Assembly (NCBI RefSeq): GCF_000188155.2
Contig: NZ_KE124774.1
Location: forward strand, 1,556,356-1,620,355
Origin: Methylocystis sp. ATCC 49242
GTDB taxonomy: Bacteria > Pseudomonadota > Alphaproteobacteria > Rhizobiales > Beijerinckiaceae
DNA: 64,000 nucleotides
Reading direction: 5' to 3'
Each line of letters starts with the position of its first letter. Within the stretch, counting starts at the first letter, position 1. Below the pieces are notes generated by a model, which worked only from the letters and a program-made list of their open reading frames with translations, ran no database searches and was not told the DNA's origin. The position numbers and the translations under genes are program-made. Positions 40,235 to 50,389 of the stretch are shown in pieces.

Positions 40235-41520
40235 CCGCCGAGAGCCGCGGGCTTCGGCCCGCCGCTCGCCCAGTCGAGCAACTCGACAGTGTGAACGACA
40301 GGGATTTGCGTCCCCGCCCCGATTTGCACCATGCAGCCGAGATTGCCGGCGGCGATGACGTCGGGCGCGACGTTTTCGATACTGGCTACTTTTCGCGCGC
40401 GAAGCTCATCCGCCATTTCCGATTGCAACAGGTTATAGGTTCCCGCCGAGCCGCAGCAGATATGGCCTTCCGGCGGAGCGACGACATCGAAGCCGGCGCG
40501 CTCAAGCGCCTCCACAGGTTCGCGCGTGATTTTCTGGCCATGCTGCAGCGAGCAGGCGGAATGATAGGCCACGCGCAGCCGTGGCGCGTCGCCGCTCGCC
40601 TTCAGATCGAGCCCGGCGATAATCTCGCTGACGTCGCGGGCAATCGCGGAAATGCGCGCGGCCTTTGCGGCAAGCTTCGCGTCGTTACGGAACAGAAAGC
40701 CATAGTCCTTCACGCTCGTGCCGCAACCCGACGTGTTGATGACGATATGATCGAGACCGCCCGTCTCGATCTCGCGCGTCCACGCCTCGATGTTCCTGCG
40801 CGCGAACGCATGCGACTGACCGACCTTGCCGAGATGATGCGGCAGCGCGCCGCAACAGCCCGCTCCTTCAGCGACGACGACTTCGACGCCATGGCGCGTG
40901 AGAAGACGCACGGTCGCTTCGTTGATGCGGGTATCGAGCACGGTCTGCGCGCAGCCGTTCAACAGCGCGACGCGTATCCGGCGCGCGCCTTGCGCTGGAA
41001 CGACCTGTGGGCGATCGACATCCGAAGGCGCCGGCAGACTCTTTGGCGCGAGGACGAACAGCGCGCGCAGACGCTGCGGGAAATGATCCCTGAACGGTCG
41101 CGCGAGCGCAGCGAGCCGCAAGGCAAGGCGGAACAAGGCAGGCCGCGGCAGCACGAAGGCGAGCGCCGCGCGCAGGGCCCTCTCCTCGAAAGGTCTCTCG
41201 AATGTCTTTTCTATGTGCGCGCGCGCGTGATCGACGAGATGCATGTAATGCACGCTCGATGGACATGTCGTCATGCAGGAAAGGCAGGAGAGGCAGCGGT
41301 CGATGTGTCGAGCGGTGCGCGCATCGGCGGGACGCTCGTGCTCCAGCATCTCCTTGATGAGATAGATGCGTCCGCGCGGGGAATCGAGTTCGTCCCCCGT
41401 GAGAAGATAAGTGGGGCATGTGGCCGTGCAGAAGCCGCAATGCACGCAGGCGCGCAGGATCTTCTCCGATTGCGCCATGTCCGGATCGGCGAGCGCGCTC
41501 AGTGAAAAATGCGTTTGCAT
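40231..41520 (-). CDS. glcF: Glycolate oxidase iron-sulfur subunit
   Basis: GlcF passes electrons from the flavin subunits GlcD and GlcE to the membrane quinone pool. The 429-residue protein has two CxxCxxC-type 4Fe-4S motifs ([12 protein letters not shown] and [12 protein letters not shown]) in the first 90 residues, then two CCG domains ([11 protein letters not shown] and [11 protein letters not shown]). The start at 41520 gives the family N-terminus; the extra 13 codons upstream lie in the glcE tail. It is the last gene of glcDEF. Confidence 0.94.
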   Translation of the reverse strand: MQTHFSLSALADPDMAQSEKILRACVHCGFCTATCPTYLLTGDELDSPRGRIYLIKEMLEHERPADARTARHIDRCLSCLSCMTTCPSSVHYMHLVDHARAHIEKTFERPFEERALRAALAFVLPRPALFRLALRLAALARPFRDHFPQRLRALFVLAPKSLPAPSDVDRPQVVPAQGARRIRVALLNGCAQTVLDTRINEATVRLLTRHGVEVVVAEGAGCCGALPHHLGKVGQSHAFARRNIEAWTREIETGGLDHIVINTSGCGTSVKDYGFLFRNDAKLAAKAARISAIARDVSEIIAGLDLKASGDAPRLRVAYHSACSLQHGQKITREPVEALERAGFDVVAPPEGHICCGSAGTYNLLQSEMADELRARKVASIENVAPDVIAAGNLGCMVQIGAGTQIPVVHTVELLDWASGGPKPAALGG

Positions 41521-41521
41521 C

Positions 41522-42739
41522 TCAGAACTCCGCGCGCATGCGGCCGCGCTCCAGGACATGGGCGGGATCGAAACTGTCCTTCACGCGCCGCGTCAGCGCG
41601 GCGAGCGGCGCAGGCTGCGGGTGAAAAACGTCGACGCGCGCGCGTGTGTCTTCCGAAGCGCGAATGAGCGTCGCATGTCCGCCCCGCGCATCGACTGCGC
41701 CGCGCACGGCGCTTGCATGCGCATCCGGCGCCGGCTCGAGACAAATCCACACGAGGCCGCCGACCCAGTCGTAATAATGCGCGATGATCGGCGCGCCGGC
41801 GCGGCGCAAGGCCTCCACCACCATGAAGCCGTCGGTCGGCGCGACCGAAATGCGCCAGATCTGGCCGGAGTGCGCCGCGATGGGCGCCGCGTCCCGCAAC
41901 GATTTCCAGAACGCCGCAGACTCCGACGGCTGCAAGACCTCGAATTGCGCACCGCTGTCTCGAAGCTCCGCCATCAGCGCCTCGCAGCGCGTCGCAACGG
42001 AAATCTCGGGGCCTTCGACGCGCAGCGCCGCAACATTGGCGTCGATCTGAAGCGGCCCTGCTCCGGCCGGAAGCATTGCGAAGGACGAAACCTCGTTCGG
42101 CGTTCCGGAGGCGCCGCGCAATTGCGCGAGGCTTTTTTCCTCATCCAGTCCGACGACCAGCAGGGTTCGTTCCGTTTCGGCCTTTGGCAGAACTTTCAGC
42201 GTGACTTCGGTGAGAAGCGCAAGCGTGCCGAAGGAGCCGCAGACGAGCTTGGAGAGGTCGTAGCCTGTGACGTTTTTCATCACCCGCCCGCCCGATTTCA
42301 CGATTTCGCCGCGTCCCGTGACGCAGTGAAATCCGAGCAGATGATCGCGCGCGGCGCCGGCCTTGACGCGGCGGGGACCCGAGGCGTTGACGGCGACGAC
42401 GCCGCCAATCGTTGCGCTGCGCGTCGCGCCGCCAAACAGCTGCGCGTAATCTACAGGTTCGAAAGCGAGCTGCTGATTGTTCGCGTCGAGGAAATCCTCG
42501 ATCTCGCGCAGCGGCGTGCCGGCCCGCGCGGAAAGCACGAGCTCGTCGGGTTCGTAAAGCGTGACGCCCGTCAAAGCCTTCGTCGAGATCGTCTGCGATT
42601 GCGGCGCATGGCGGCCGAGCTGCTTTTTCGATCCCGCCCCCGCGACGGCCAGTGGCGTGCGTCGCGCATTCGCCGCGCGCAGCGCTTCGACGGCGTCGGC
42701 CGCGTCGCGTATGTCGAGCGTCTGCGAATTTACGTCCAT
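41522..42739 (-). CDS. glcE: Glycolate oxidase FAD-binding subunit
   Basis: GlcE is the shorter FAD-binding partner of GlcD. The 405-residue protein has a PCMH-type FAD fold with VAGAGSKKQLG near residue 33, TLYEPDELVLSARAGTPL, and LFGGATRSATIGGVVAVNASGP near 105, followed by VKSGGRVMKNVTGYDLSKL. One base separates its stop from the glcF start, and two bases separate it from glcD, so the three are one transcript. Confidence 0.94.
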   Translation of the reverse strand: MDVNSQTLDIRDAADAVEALRAANARRTPLAVAGAGSKKQLGRHAPQSQTISTKALTGVTLYEPDELVLSARAGTPLREIEDFLDANNQQLAFEPVDYAQLFGGATRSATIGGVVAVNASGPRRVKAGAARDHLLGFHCVTGRGEIVKSGGRVMKNVTGYDLSKLVCGSFGTLALLTEVTLKVLPKAETERTLLVVGLDEEKSLAQLRGASGTPNEVSSFAMLPAGAGPLQIDANVAALRVEGPEISVATRCEALMAELRDSGAQFEVLQPSESAAFWKSLRDAAPIAAHSGQIWRISVAPTDGFMVVEALRRAGAPIIAHYYDWVGGLVWICLEPAPDAHASAVRGAVDARGGHATLIRASEDTRARVDVFHPQPAPLAALTRRVKDSFDPAHVLERGRMRAEF

Positions 42740-42741
42740 CG

Positions 42742-44235
42742 CTAGAATCTCGGCAGGTCGGGGAAAGTCGTTTTACCGCCGGAAACATGCATCATGCCGA
42801 ATTCGGCGCAGCGATGCAGCGTCGGAAACACCTTGCCGGGATTGAGTCGATTCATGGAATCGAAGGCGCATTTGACGCGCATCTGCTGCTCGAGATCCGT
42901 TTCGTTGAACATCTCGCTCATCAGATCGCGCTTCTCGACGCCAACGCCATGTTCGCCCGTCAGCACGCCGCCAACGGAAACGCAGAGACGCAGAATGTCG
43001 AAGCCGAGCTTCTCGGCGCGCTCGACATCCCCTTCTTTCGAGGCGTCATAGAGGATCAGCGGATGCAAATTTCCGTCGCCCGCGTGAAACACATTGGCGA
43101 CCTGCAATCCATGTTGTTTCGCAAGCTCATCCATTCCCGTCAGCACATCGGGGAGACGGGCGCGCGGAATGGTGCCGTCCATGCACAGATAGTCGGGCTT
43201 GATGCAGCTCACCGCCGGAAAAGCGTTCTTGCGCCCTGCCCAGAACTGCAGGCGCTCGGCCTCGCTGGTTGAAACCCTGGCGGTCGTCGCGCCTTCGTCG
43301 CGCGCGATCTTCTCCACGACACCGACGAGATGATCGACCTCGGCCTGCGTTCCGTCGAGTTCGACGATGACGATCGCCTCGGCGTCGAGCGGATAGCCGC
43401 AGGGCTGGAAGCGCTCGACGGCGTGGATCGTCGCCCTGTCCATCATCTCCATACCGCCGGGGATGATGCCCCGCGCAATCACCGCGCCGACGAAGCGCGC
43501 CCCGGCGGTGACGCTCGTGAATCCGAGCAGCAGGCAACGCGCGACGGCGGGCTTCTGCAAGATGCGCACGGTGACTTCGGTCACGACGCCGAGCAGCCCC
43601 TCGGAGCCGGTCATGATGCCGAGCAGATCATACGCCTCGCTGTCGAGGTGCTTGCCGCCAAGGCGCACGACCTCGCCGCCCATCAGCACGACCTCGAGGC
43701 CGAGAATGTTGTTCGTCGTCAGGCCGTATTTCAGGCAATGCACGCCGCCCGCATTCTCGGCGACATTGCCGCCGATGGAGCAGGCGATCTGCGAGGACGG
43801 GTCCGGCGCGTAATAGAATCCCTCGGCCTCGACGGCTTTGGAAATCGCGAGATTCTGCACGCCGGGCTGCACGCGCGCACAACGGTTTTCATAGTCGATT
43901 TCGAGAATGCGATTGAACTTCGACATGCCGAGAAGAATGCCGTCCTCTAGCGGCATGGAGCCGCCGGAGAGCGACGTCCCGGCGCCGCGCGGCACGATCT
44001 TCACATTCATATCGGCGGCCAGCGCCATGATCGCGCTCACCTGCTCCACCGTCTCCGGCAACGCGACGACGAGCGGGAGCGCGCGATACATGGTGAAGGC
44101 GTCGCATTCATAGGCGCGGCGCGCCGTCTCATCGACGATGAGGTTTGATGCGGGGAGAATGGCGCGAAGGCGCTCAATGAGTTCGTCGCGGCGCGCGAGG
44201 ATTTCCGTCTCCGGCGCTGGCATCAATAGCGTCAT
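42742..44235 (-). CDS. glcD: Glycolate oxidase subunit GlcD
   Basis: FAD-linked oxidase that converts glycolate to glyoxylate. The 497-residue protein has the FAD motif IVPRGAGTSLSGGSMP near residue 85, DPSSQIACSIGGNVAENAGG near 150, and the C-terminal substrate domain with NVFHAGDGNLHPLILYD and GGVLTGEHGVGVEKR. The start at 44235 is provisional: an ATG at 44223 is also possible and neither has a strong ribosome site. The operon would return glycolate carbon to glyoxylate. Confidence 0.94.
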   Translation of the reverse strand: MTLLMPAPETEILARRDELIERLRAILPASNLIVDETARRAYECDAFTMYRALPLVVALPETVEQVSAIMALAADMNVKIVPRGAGTSLSGGSMPLEDGILLGMSKFNRILEIDYENRCARVQPGVQNLAISKAVEAEGFYYAPDPSSQIACSIGGNVAENAGGVHCLKYGLTTNNILGLEVVLMGGEVVRLGGKHLDSEAYDLLGIMTGSEGLLGVVTEVTVRILQKPAVARCLLLGFTSVTAGARFVGAVIARGIIPGGMEMMDRATIHAVERFQPCGYPLDAEAIVIVELDGTQAEVDHLVGVVEKIARDEGATTARVSTSEAERLQFWAGRKNAFPAVSCIKPDYLCMDGTIPRARLPDVLTGMDELAKQHGLQVANVFHAGDGNLHPLILYDASKEGDVERAEKLGFDILRLCVSVGGVLTGEHGVGVEKRDLMSEMFNETDLEQQMRVKCAFDSMNRLNPGKVFPTLHRCAEFGMMHVSGGKTTFPDLPRF

Positions 44236-44404
44236 TCCGATGCGCCCCCCCATTTTGCGTCCGCAGGCGGCCGTTGCGCCGGCCGCGGCGACATGGGATT
44301 GAACGGCCAACACCCGCGCCTTGGTTTCCCTAGTCGAGCCGGGGGAACGGCGCAAGTACGCGCGCGGCGCTGCGACGACCCATTAATAAGTCATTGGAGG
44401 ATCA

Positions 44405-44815
44405 ATGAAAACGAAATTCGAGCTCACGCTCGCCGACGCCAGGAGGGTCGCGGCGGCCGCCGCGCGCGAAGCGCAACGCAACGGCTGGAGCGTCGTCATT
44501 GCGATTGTCGATGACGCGGGGCTGCTGGTCTATTTTGAACGACTCGACGGGACGCAGCCCGCCTCCTGCGAAATTGCCCAGCACAAGGCCCGTGCGGCCG
44601 CGCTGTTTCGCCGGCCGACCAAGGCGCTGGAGGAGGTGGTGGCGGGCGGCCGCGTCGCGCTGCTGAGCCTGCCCCAGATCACGCCCGTCGAGGGCGGTCT
44701 GCCGCTGATGCACGAGGGCCATGTCGTCGGCGCAATAGGCGTCTCGGGCGTGCAGTCCTTTCAGGATGGACAGGTCGCGAAAGCCGGCGCGGACGCGCTC
44801 GCCGAAGGGGCGTAG
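44405..44815 (+). CDS. glcG: GlcG/HbpS family heme-binding-type protein
   Basis: A 136-residue member of the GlcG/HbpS (DUF336) family. The signature includes DARRVAAAAAREAQRNGWSV, AIVDDAGLLVYFERLDG and the Gly-rich end VGAIGVSGVQSFQDGQVAKAG. HbpS of Streptomyces binds heme; GlcG genes accompany glycolate oxidase operons, as here where it is divergent from glcDEF with 170 bases between starts. The exact function is unknown. GGAGG precedes the ATG. Confidence 0.88.
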   Translation: MKTKFELTLADARRVAAAAAREAQRNGWSVVIAIVDDAGLLVYFERLDGTQPASCEIAQHKARAAALFRRPTKALEEVVAGGRVALLSLPQITPVEGGLPLMHEGHVVGAIGVSGVQSFQDGQVAKAGADALAEGA

Positions 44816-44864
44816 GAATTTAACTGATTATTAACTGCGTCGGCGACGGAGGGTGAGAAAGCGC

Positions 44865-45176
44865 CTATTCCTCGCCGCCGCCCAGCGCCCGCCGGGCTCG
44901 GCCAATGGCCTCCGGCGGAAGCGACTCCGCGACCGCGAACTCCAGCAACAGCGTTTCGTCGCCGGCGAGATGGTCCAGAACGGCCAATTGAAAGCCCCTC
45001 TCGCCCAGAAGCCCGCGCACCTCGCCGGGATCGAGCCCCGTCAGCGCGAGGAAGCGCGAAACCCTCTCATCGTCCTGGCTGAGAAAGGCGAGCGCGCGCA
45101 GCGCCAGCTCCGCGGGCGGGGCGGCAATTTCGTTCTTTTTCAGTCGGGAACCCAAACCGTCTTTGGCGCTTTTCAT
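44865..45176 (-). CDS. DUF3572 family protein
   Basis: A 103-residue, mostly helical protein with ELALRALAFLSQDDERVSRF and ALTGLDPGEVRGLL, matching the alphaproteobacterial DUF3572 family, whose function is not known. The start at 45176 has GGGAAGA upstream; an ATG 12 bases earlier overlaps that site and is less likely. It is divergent from divK, 56 bases apart, a common arrangement in the class. Confidence 0.82.
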   Translation of the reverse strand: MKSAKDGLGSRLKKNEIAAPPAELALRALAFLSQDDERVSRFLALTGLDPGEVRGLLGERGFQLAVLDHLAGDETLLLEFAVAESLPPEAIGRARRALGGGEE

Positions 45177-45232
45177 TAATCTTCCCATGCTAACCGTCTC
45201 TCGAACGGTATCGCGTCCACAGAGTTGGCCCC

Positions 45233-45607
45233 ATGACGAAAACGGTCCTCATCGTAGAGGATAACGAATTGAATATGAAGCTCTTCAACGATCTGTTGGA
45301 GGCCAACGGCCATGCGACGCTGCGCACCAAGAGCGGCGTGGAGGCGATCGCCCTTGCGCGAGAGCACCATCCCGACCTGATCTTGATGGATATCCAGCTG
45401 CCGGAAGTCAGCGGGCTGGAAGTCACGCGCTGGCTGAAGGACGACGAGGAGCTGCGCGACATTCCCGTCATCGCGATCACCGCCTTCGCCATGAAGGGCG
45501 ATGAGGAAAAAATCCGCCAGGGCGGTTGCGAGGCCTATCTCTCCAAGCCCATTTCCGTCGCGAAATTCCTCGAGACGGTAAATTCCTTCCTTGCGGACAA
45601 GAAGTAG
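45233..45607 (+). CDS. divK: Single-domain response regulator DivK
   Basis: A 124-residue stand-alone receiver with phospho-acceptor Asp53 in [13 protein letters not shown], acidic residues in [14 protein letters not shown], and Lys in AYLSKPISV. In Caulobacter and Rhizobiales DivK is phosphorylated by PleC/DivJ and controls CtrA through DivL and CckA, setting cell polarity. The sequence and the pleD gene 14 bases downstream identify it as DivK rather than CheY. Confidence 0.94.
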   Translation: MTKTVLIVEDNELNMKLFNDLLEANGHATLRTKSGVEAIALAREHHPDLILMDIQLPEVSGLEVTRWLKDDEELRDIPVIAITAFAMKGDEEKIRQGGCEAYLSKPISVAKFLETVNSFLADKK

Positions 45608-45621
45608 GAGACCACGGCGAA

Positions 45622-46995
45622 ATGACCGCGCGCGTGCTGATCGTTGACGACCTGCTTCCCAACATCAAACTGCTGGAGGCGCGGCTTTCGGCCGAATATT
45701 TCGACGTCGTGACGGCGACCAATGGCCCCGAGGCGCTGGAGCTCTGCCGCGACGGCCGATGCGACATCGTGCTGCTCGACGTCATGATGCCCGGCATGGA
45801 CGGCTTCGAGGTCTGCACGCGCCTGAAGGCCGACGCCGCGACCATGCATCTCCCCGTCGTAATGGTTACGGCGCTCGACCAGCCGGCCGACCGCGTGCGT
45901 GGTCTGGAGTGCGGCGCCGACGACTTCCTGACCAAGCCCGTGGACGAACTCGCGCTGATCGCCCGCGTTCGCTCGCTGACGCGGCTCAAGATCATGCTCG
46001 ATGAGTTGCGCGCCCGCGCCACCACGTCGGCCAATCTCGGCATTATCGACCATCTGTCGGCGCAGACGCCAAACGACGGCGCGAAAGGCCGCATCCTTCT
46101 CGTCGAGGACCGCGCCGGCTCCTCCGACCGCATCGTCGCCGCCCTGCGCGACCTGCATGACGTCGAAATCGAGCCGCATCCGCAGGAGGCGCTGTTCCGC
46201 GCCGCGGAGAATGGCTACGAGCTCGTGATCGTCAGCCTCAATCTGACCGATTTCGACGCGCTGCGGCTTTGCAGCCAGCTCCGCTCGCTGGAGCGCACCC
46301 GCTCGATTCCGATCCTGCTGCTCGCCGATCTCGAGGACCGCCCGCGCATTCTGCGCGGACTTGACCTTGGCGTGAACGACTACATCGTGCGGCCGATCGA
46401 CCGCAATGAACTCGTCGCCCGCGTCCGCACGCAATTGCGCCGCAAGCGTTACGCCGACAGTCTTCGTGACAATGTGCAGGCGGCGATCGAACTCGCCGTG
46501 GTCGACGCGCTGACCGGCCTCAACAACCGCCGCTTCCTCGAATCACACCTCGCCAGCGCTCTGGAGCACGCCGCCCATAATGGCCGCCCTCTCTCGCTGA
46601 TGATTCTCGACATCGATCACTTCAAGTCGGTCAACGACACCTATGGCCACGACGCCGGCGACGAGGTGCTGAAGGTCTTCGCCCAGCGAATCAAGCGCGT
46701 CGTCCGGGGAGCCGATCTGGTTTGCCGGCTTGGCGGCGAGGAATTCGTCGTCGTCATGCCCGACACGCCGCTGGTCGTCGCGGAAAAGGTCGCCGAACGC
46801 GTGCGCGCGGCCGTGGAGGGCGGCCAGTTTCCGATCGACCCGGCGGCGACGCGGACGATTCCCGTCACCACCTCGATCGGCCTGGCCGAGCGCGGCGCGG
46901 ACGCCAACGCCGACGCCCTGCTGCGCCGCGCAGACAAGGCGCTTTATGGCTCCAAAGCCTCCGGCCGCAACCGCGTGACCGCCGCCGCCGCATAA
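45622..46995 (+). CDS. pleD: Diguanylate cyclase response regulator PleD
   Basis: PleD makes cyclic di-GMP when phosphorylated and drives the swarmer-to-stalked type transition. The 457-residue protein has a first receiver with Asp53 in IVLLDVMMPGMDG, a second, adaptor-type receiver at about 155-280, and a GGDEF domain with the active GGEEF motif near residue 372. An RxxD inhibitory site (RGAD) lies five residues before it, so product feedback is expected. ATG at 45622 follows divK in the same transcript. Confidence 0.95.
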   Translation: MTARVLIVDDLLPNIKLLEARLSAEYFDVVTATNGPEALELCRDGRCDIVLLDVMMPGMDGFEVCTRLKADAATMHLPVVMVTALDQPADRVRGLECGADDFLTKPVDELALIARVRSLTRLKIMLDELRARATTSANLGIIDHLSAQTPNDGAKGRILLVEDRAGSSDRIVAALRDLHDVEIEPHPQEALFRAAENGYELVIVSLNLTDFDALRLCSQLRSLERTRSIPILLLADLEDRPRILRGLDLGVNDYIVRPIDRNELVARVRTQLRRKRYADSLRDNVQAAIELAVVDALTGLNNRRFLESHLASALEHAAHNGRPLSLMILDIDHFKSVNDTYGHDAGDEVLKVFAQRIKRVVRGADLVCRLGGEEFVVVMPDTPLVVAEKVAERVRAAVEGGQFPIDPAATRTIPVTTSIGLAERGADANADALLRRADKALYGSKASGRNRVTAAAA

Positions 46996-47107
46996 TCGCG
47001 CAAAAGCGCAACACCGGGCTTGCAGCCGGCCGCCGCCTGAACTATACACCGCCCGTCGGCGCTTCGCCGGCCAACGCCTCCCCCAAGAGGCGGGTAAATA
47101 AAAAGAT

Positions 47108-47183
<76 letters not shown>

Positions 47184-47373
47184 CGCAACTCCCTGAACTT
47201 TCTCCCCTTTTGCCCATATCGGTAGTCCCCGGCATATCCGGGACTTAGGGACGCGTTTGGCTCCGAAGCGGCGTCAGAGACCGCAATTTCGGAGACTCCG
47301 AGCGCGATTTCGGCGGCGGTCTCTGCGCGCGAAATTTCGTTCTCCGTCGAAAACGACGCCGGCGTCTTGGAGA

Positions 47374-48471
47374 CCTGTGCCTACCGCAAATTCAATCCGA
47401 CTGGAATGCGGCTGAAAGTTGGGGCATGCTTCGTCTCATGTCGGACGTGTTCAAGCTGGTCTGGTGGACGATCCTCGACCTGTTCCGATCCAGAGCGTCA
47501 CTGGAGACGGAGATCGTCGCGCTGCGCCAGCAACTCAACGTCCTGCGCAGAAAATCGGCGAGGCGACTGGCGTTCAGCATCGTCGATCGTCTGATTTTTG
47601 CTGGGCTCTATCAGGCTGCGCCACGGCTTACTGACGCTTTGGCGATCGTAACGCCCGAGACGGTTATTCGTTGGCGTCGCGCCGGCTTTGGTTTGTTCTG
47701 GCGGAGGAAGTCGCAACCTCGCAGCGGCAGGCCAAAAGTGGCGCTGGAATTCCGGTAACTGATCCGCGACATGAGCCTGGCCAATCCCCTGTGGGGAGCG
47801 CCGCGGATCTATGGAGAATTGCTGAGGCTCGGCGTCGATATTGGCCAAACCTCGGTGGCCAAGTACATGGCCAAACGCCGCCGGCCTCCTTCCCAAGGCT
47901 GGAAGACATTCCTCCGCAACCACGCCGATGGCATTGCGTCGATGGATCTGTTCGTGGTTCCGACGTTCTCCTTCAAGCTACTGTATGGCCAACTGATTTT
48001 ACGCCACGGCCGACGGCGGCTGCTATGGCTCGGCGTGACGGCGCATCCGACCGCCGAATGGCTGGCCCGGCAACTGACCGAGGCCTGCGGCTGGGATCCC
48101 GCGCCGCAATATCTGATACGCGACCGCGACGGCGCCTACGGCGAGATCTTCAAACGCCGCCTTCGCGCGATGGGCATTCGTGACCGTCCAACCGCGCCGC
48201 GCTCGCCCTGGCAGAACGGCTGGGCGGAACGGCTGATCGGCTCGATCCGACGGGAATGTCTTGATCATGTCGTCGTGTTTGGCGAGCGGCATCTGCGCCA
48301 CGGGCTTCTTTCTTACATGGCGTATTACAATGATACGCGGACTCACTTCTCACTAAACAAGGACGCGCCCATATCGCGCGCCATTCATGCTGTCGGACGC
48401 ATTGTTCCCACGCCAATTCTCGGCGGACTACATCACCGATATGTCCGGATTTAATTTCCGACAAGGACAGG
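47374..48471 (+). mobile_element. rve-type insertion sequence, copy 1
   Basis: A 1,098-bp element. Its ends were fixed by comparing three copies. The left end CCTGTGCCTACCGCAAATT and the right end, read inward, CCTGTCCTTGTCGGAAATT are imperfect inverted repeats (20 of 26 positions match). No clear target duplication is seen. Its right end cuts a choice-of-anchor P type gene on the other strand. Confidence 0.88.
47426..48454 (+). pseudogene. rve/DDE transposase, nonsense mutation (copy 1)
   Basis: The transposase would have about 342 residues with an N-terminal coiled coil and helix-turn-helix, and an integrase core with catalytic Asp (GIASMDLFVVPT), Asp (RDRDGAYGEIF) and Glu (NGWAERLIGSIRRE). 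A TAA at 47756-47758 replaces the CAA present in copy 2, ending translation after 110 residues. The rest stays open from an ATG at 47771. The core places it among IS481/IS3-like transposases; the exact family is not resolved. Confidence 0.88.
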
Positions 48472-49024
48472 TGTTCGGTGCGACATTGACCGCGACTGGA
48501 ACGCCCGCAATTTTGAGGTTGGCGAAGGTCGAACCATCGGCATCACTGATGACGGCCGAGTCAGTTGCAGTCGTGTTGGCTACCGCCATGAGGGCATCGG
48601 CCGTGATCAGGCCGTTGAGCAGGTTTAGCGCTTGGATTGTGGAGCTGTTCCTCACGATCTTCGCAGTTGTAGTTTCGGCCGTATGCACCGTGCTGATGGC
48701 AGTGGCCCCATTGAGAATGTTGCCACCCACGCCCGCTGTGAGCGAGTTCACGCTGCTGCTCAGCGTATCGCCGTTCGTACCTGTGCACGGGCAAGGAATA
48801 AAGGCGGTGTTGCCCAAGGCGACGCCAATCAGACCTACCTTGATATTGGAGTTCGTGGCGAAAGCATTGCCCTGATATGTGCCGTTCGGCAATGCGAGCG
48901 CGACGCCGGGCGAAGACAACTCGGCTAGGACGCTTGCCATGAGGACTACAAACAGTGGGAAGGGTCGTCTGCGGAGAATTTCAGTAAGGCAAGTTACTGC
49001 CGCTTCGAGTTTTCGCAACATCAT
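48472..49024 (-). pseudogene. Choice-of-anchor P type secreted protein, truncated by IS
   Basis: The start at 49024 gives a signal sequence (PFPLFVVLMASVLAELSSPGVALA) followed by a beta-rich secreted domain: NGTYQGNAFATNSNIKVG, PCPCTGTNGDTLSSSVNSL and TAETTTAKIVRNSS. This resembles the choice-of-anchor P family. After VPVAVNVAPNT the frame runs into the right end of IS copy 1, so the C-terminus is lost. Codon use is less GC-biased than the core genes. Function unknown. Confidence 0.65.
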
Positions 49025-49335
49025 ACGTTTCTTTCTTCGTTTAATGCTAAGCGGGGACGATGGACAACCCGCCACAAAACAATGTTTACAATCAAGAGGC
49101 GTCGATTGGTATGTGCTGCAACGCAAATAATTGTGAATGTCGGCGCGACATAATAGCAATCTTGACCTTTGCAATTTTGACTGCGCGAATGTTGCGTCCT
49201 TCTGGCTCTATTTCCGATGTCCACTCAGCCTACGCCTCATCGCAGGAGAGCTGGCCTCGCAAATTCGGACAGTGACATAAGTGGATTTTCTACCTGACGC
49301 CGACGAGGATTCTCACCGCGAATCAAAAGCATTCG
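49025..49335. other. Spacer with no recognised gene
   Basis: About 310 bases with lower GC than the core chromosome, between the truncated secreted-protein gene and an IS3 orfA remnant. I see nothing identifiable. Confidence 0.35.
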
Positions 49336-49578
49336 ATGACGAAGAGGAGCCCCCGGACGCATTCTCCGGCATTCAAGGCGAAGGTGGCATTGGCCGCTAT
49401 CAAGGGTGAGAAGACGCTGGCCGAGATGGCGCAGCAGTTCGACGTCCATCCGAACCAGATCACGATCTGGAAAAGTCAGCTTCTGGAAGGCGCGGCGGGC
49501 GTGTTCGGGCAGGAGAAGACGGAGCCCAAGAAGGCGGCCGTCGATTTGAAGACGCTTCACGCCAAGATAGCGAACTGA
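49336..49578 (+). pseudogene. IS3-family transposase orfA, remnant
   Basis: An 80-residue IS3 orfA-type product with the helix-turn-helix [39 protein letters not shown]. It ends early at KTLHAKIAN and no orfB with the DDE core follows, so only a 5' fragment of the element remains. Confidence 0.8.
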
Positions 49579-49721
49579 CACTGCGAGGCATAGAACAAGC
49601 TCGTCGAGCAGCCCTGGCGCATCATGTCCATCGCATTACGCGAAGGGATTTATGGATTATAATGAATACGACTTGGTATAACTTTGGCAGCGATTGACGC
49701 GACAATTCCGAGCCAACGAAA

Positions 49722-49955
49722 ATGGAAAGCAAGCACATCACGCTTTGTGGAGAAATTGCTGCAATTCTATACGAACACGGGAACAAATGGATGACGGCCG
49801 ATGAAATCGCAGCGGCCGTCAATGAGAAAGGGCGATGCCATCATCGGAATGGTGGCGCAGTAACCGTGTTTCAGGTTCGCCGGCAAACGCGAAATTATGC
49901 AAACATCTTTGAGCGACAAGGATGCAGCGCGCGTCTCCGACAGACCGTAAGGTGA
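49722..49955 (+). CDS. Possible small winged-helix protein
   Basis: A 77-residue protein. EIAAILYEHGNKWMTADEIAAAVNEKG and VTVFQVRRQTRNYANIFERQG look like a small winged-helix DNA-binding unit of the HARE type. The GC content is lower than in the core genome. There is no strong ribosome site, and the C-terminus (SARLRQTVR) departs from what I would expect, so it may be decayed. Family placement is tentative. Confidence 0.4.
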   Translation: MESKHITLCGEIAAILYEHGNKWMTADEIAAAVNEKGRCHHRNGGAVTVFQVRRQTRNYANIFERQGCSARLRQTVR

Positions 49956-50389
49956 CCGGAGGCAGCCGAAATCGTATGCAAAGGCGGCCGGCGACTAACG
50001 GTGGCGGGACAGGCGTGCGATTCAAAAAGATTGAGCCCAGCGTGGAGCCGGGCTCAAGTTATAGTTGGGAGGGAATGTGTCCCTGCAGAAATAGCTTCCC
50101 GCGCATCCCGGGGCCAATGCGACAGCTTGTCATGCGCGCAGTTGTCGCAGTCGGATTGCATCATTACCACCAAAGAAAAAGCCTGGCACGGAGTCGGGCC
50201 AATAGGGACAAGCCAAGGGCAATGTGAGCCTACACGTGTTACTTCGGGTCCGCTCTCAAAGCGCGGCGGATTGACGTCATGTTTGCGCCTACATGAACAT
50301 TCCGATACCGCCTCCAATAATAGCTCCAATGATAGCGGATGAAATGTAGCCCACGGCTCCACTGGCCAATAATGCTCCGCCGATGCCGC
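49956..50389. other. Spacer with no recognised gene
   Basis: About 430 bases up to the boundary of IS copy 2. Short frames cross it but none has a recognisable product. Confidence 0.35.

Noticed and set aside
40291-42745. Long plus-strand frames opposite glcF and glcE
   Set aside because: Both are shadows of conserved iron-sulfur and flavin subunits.
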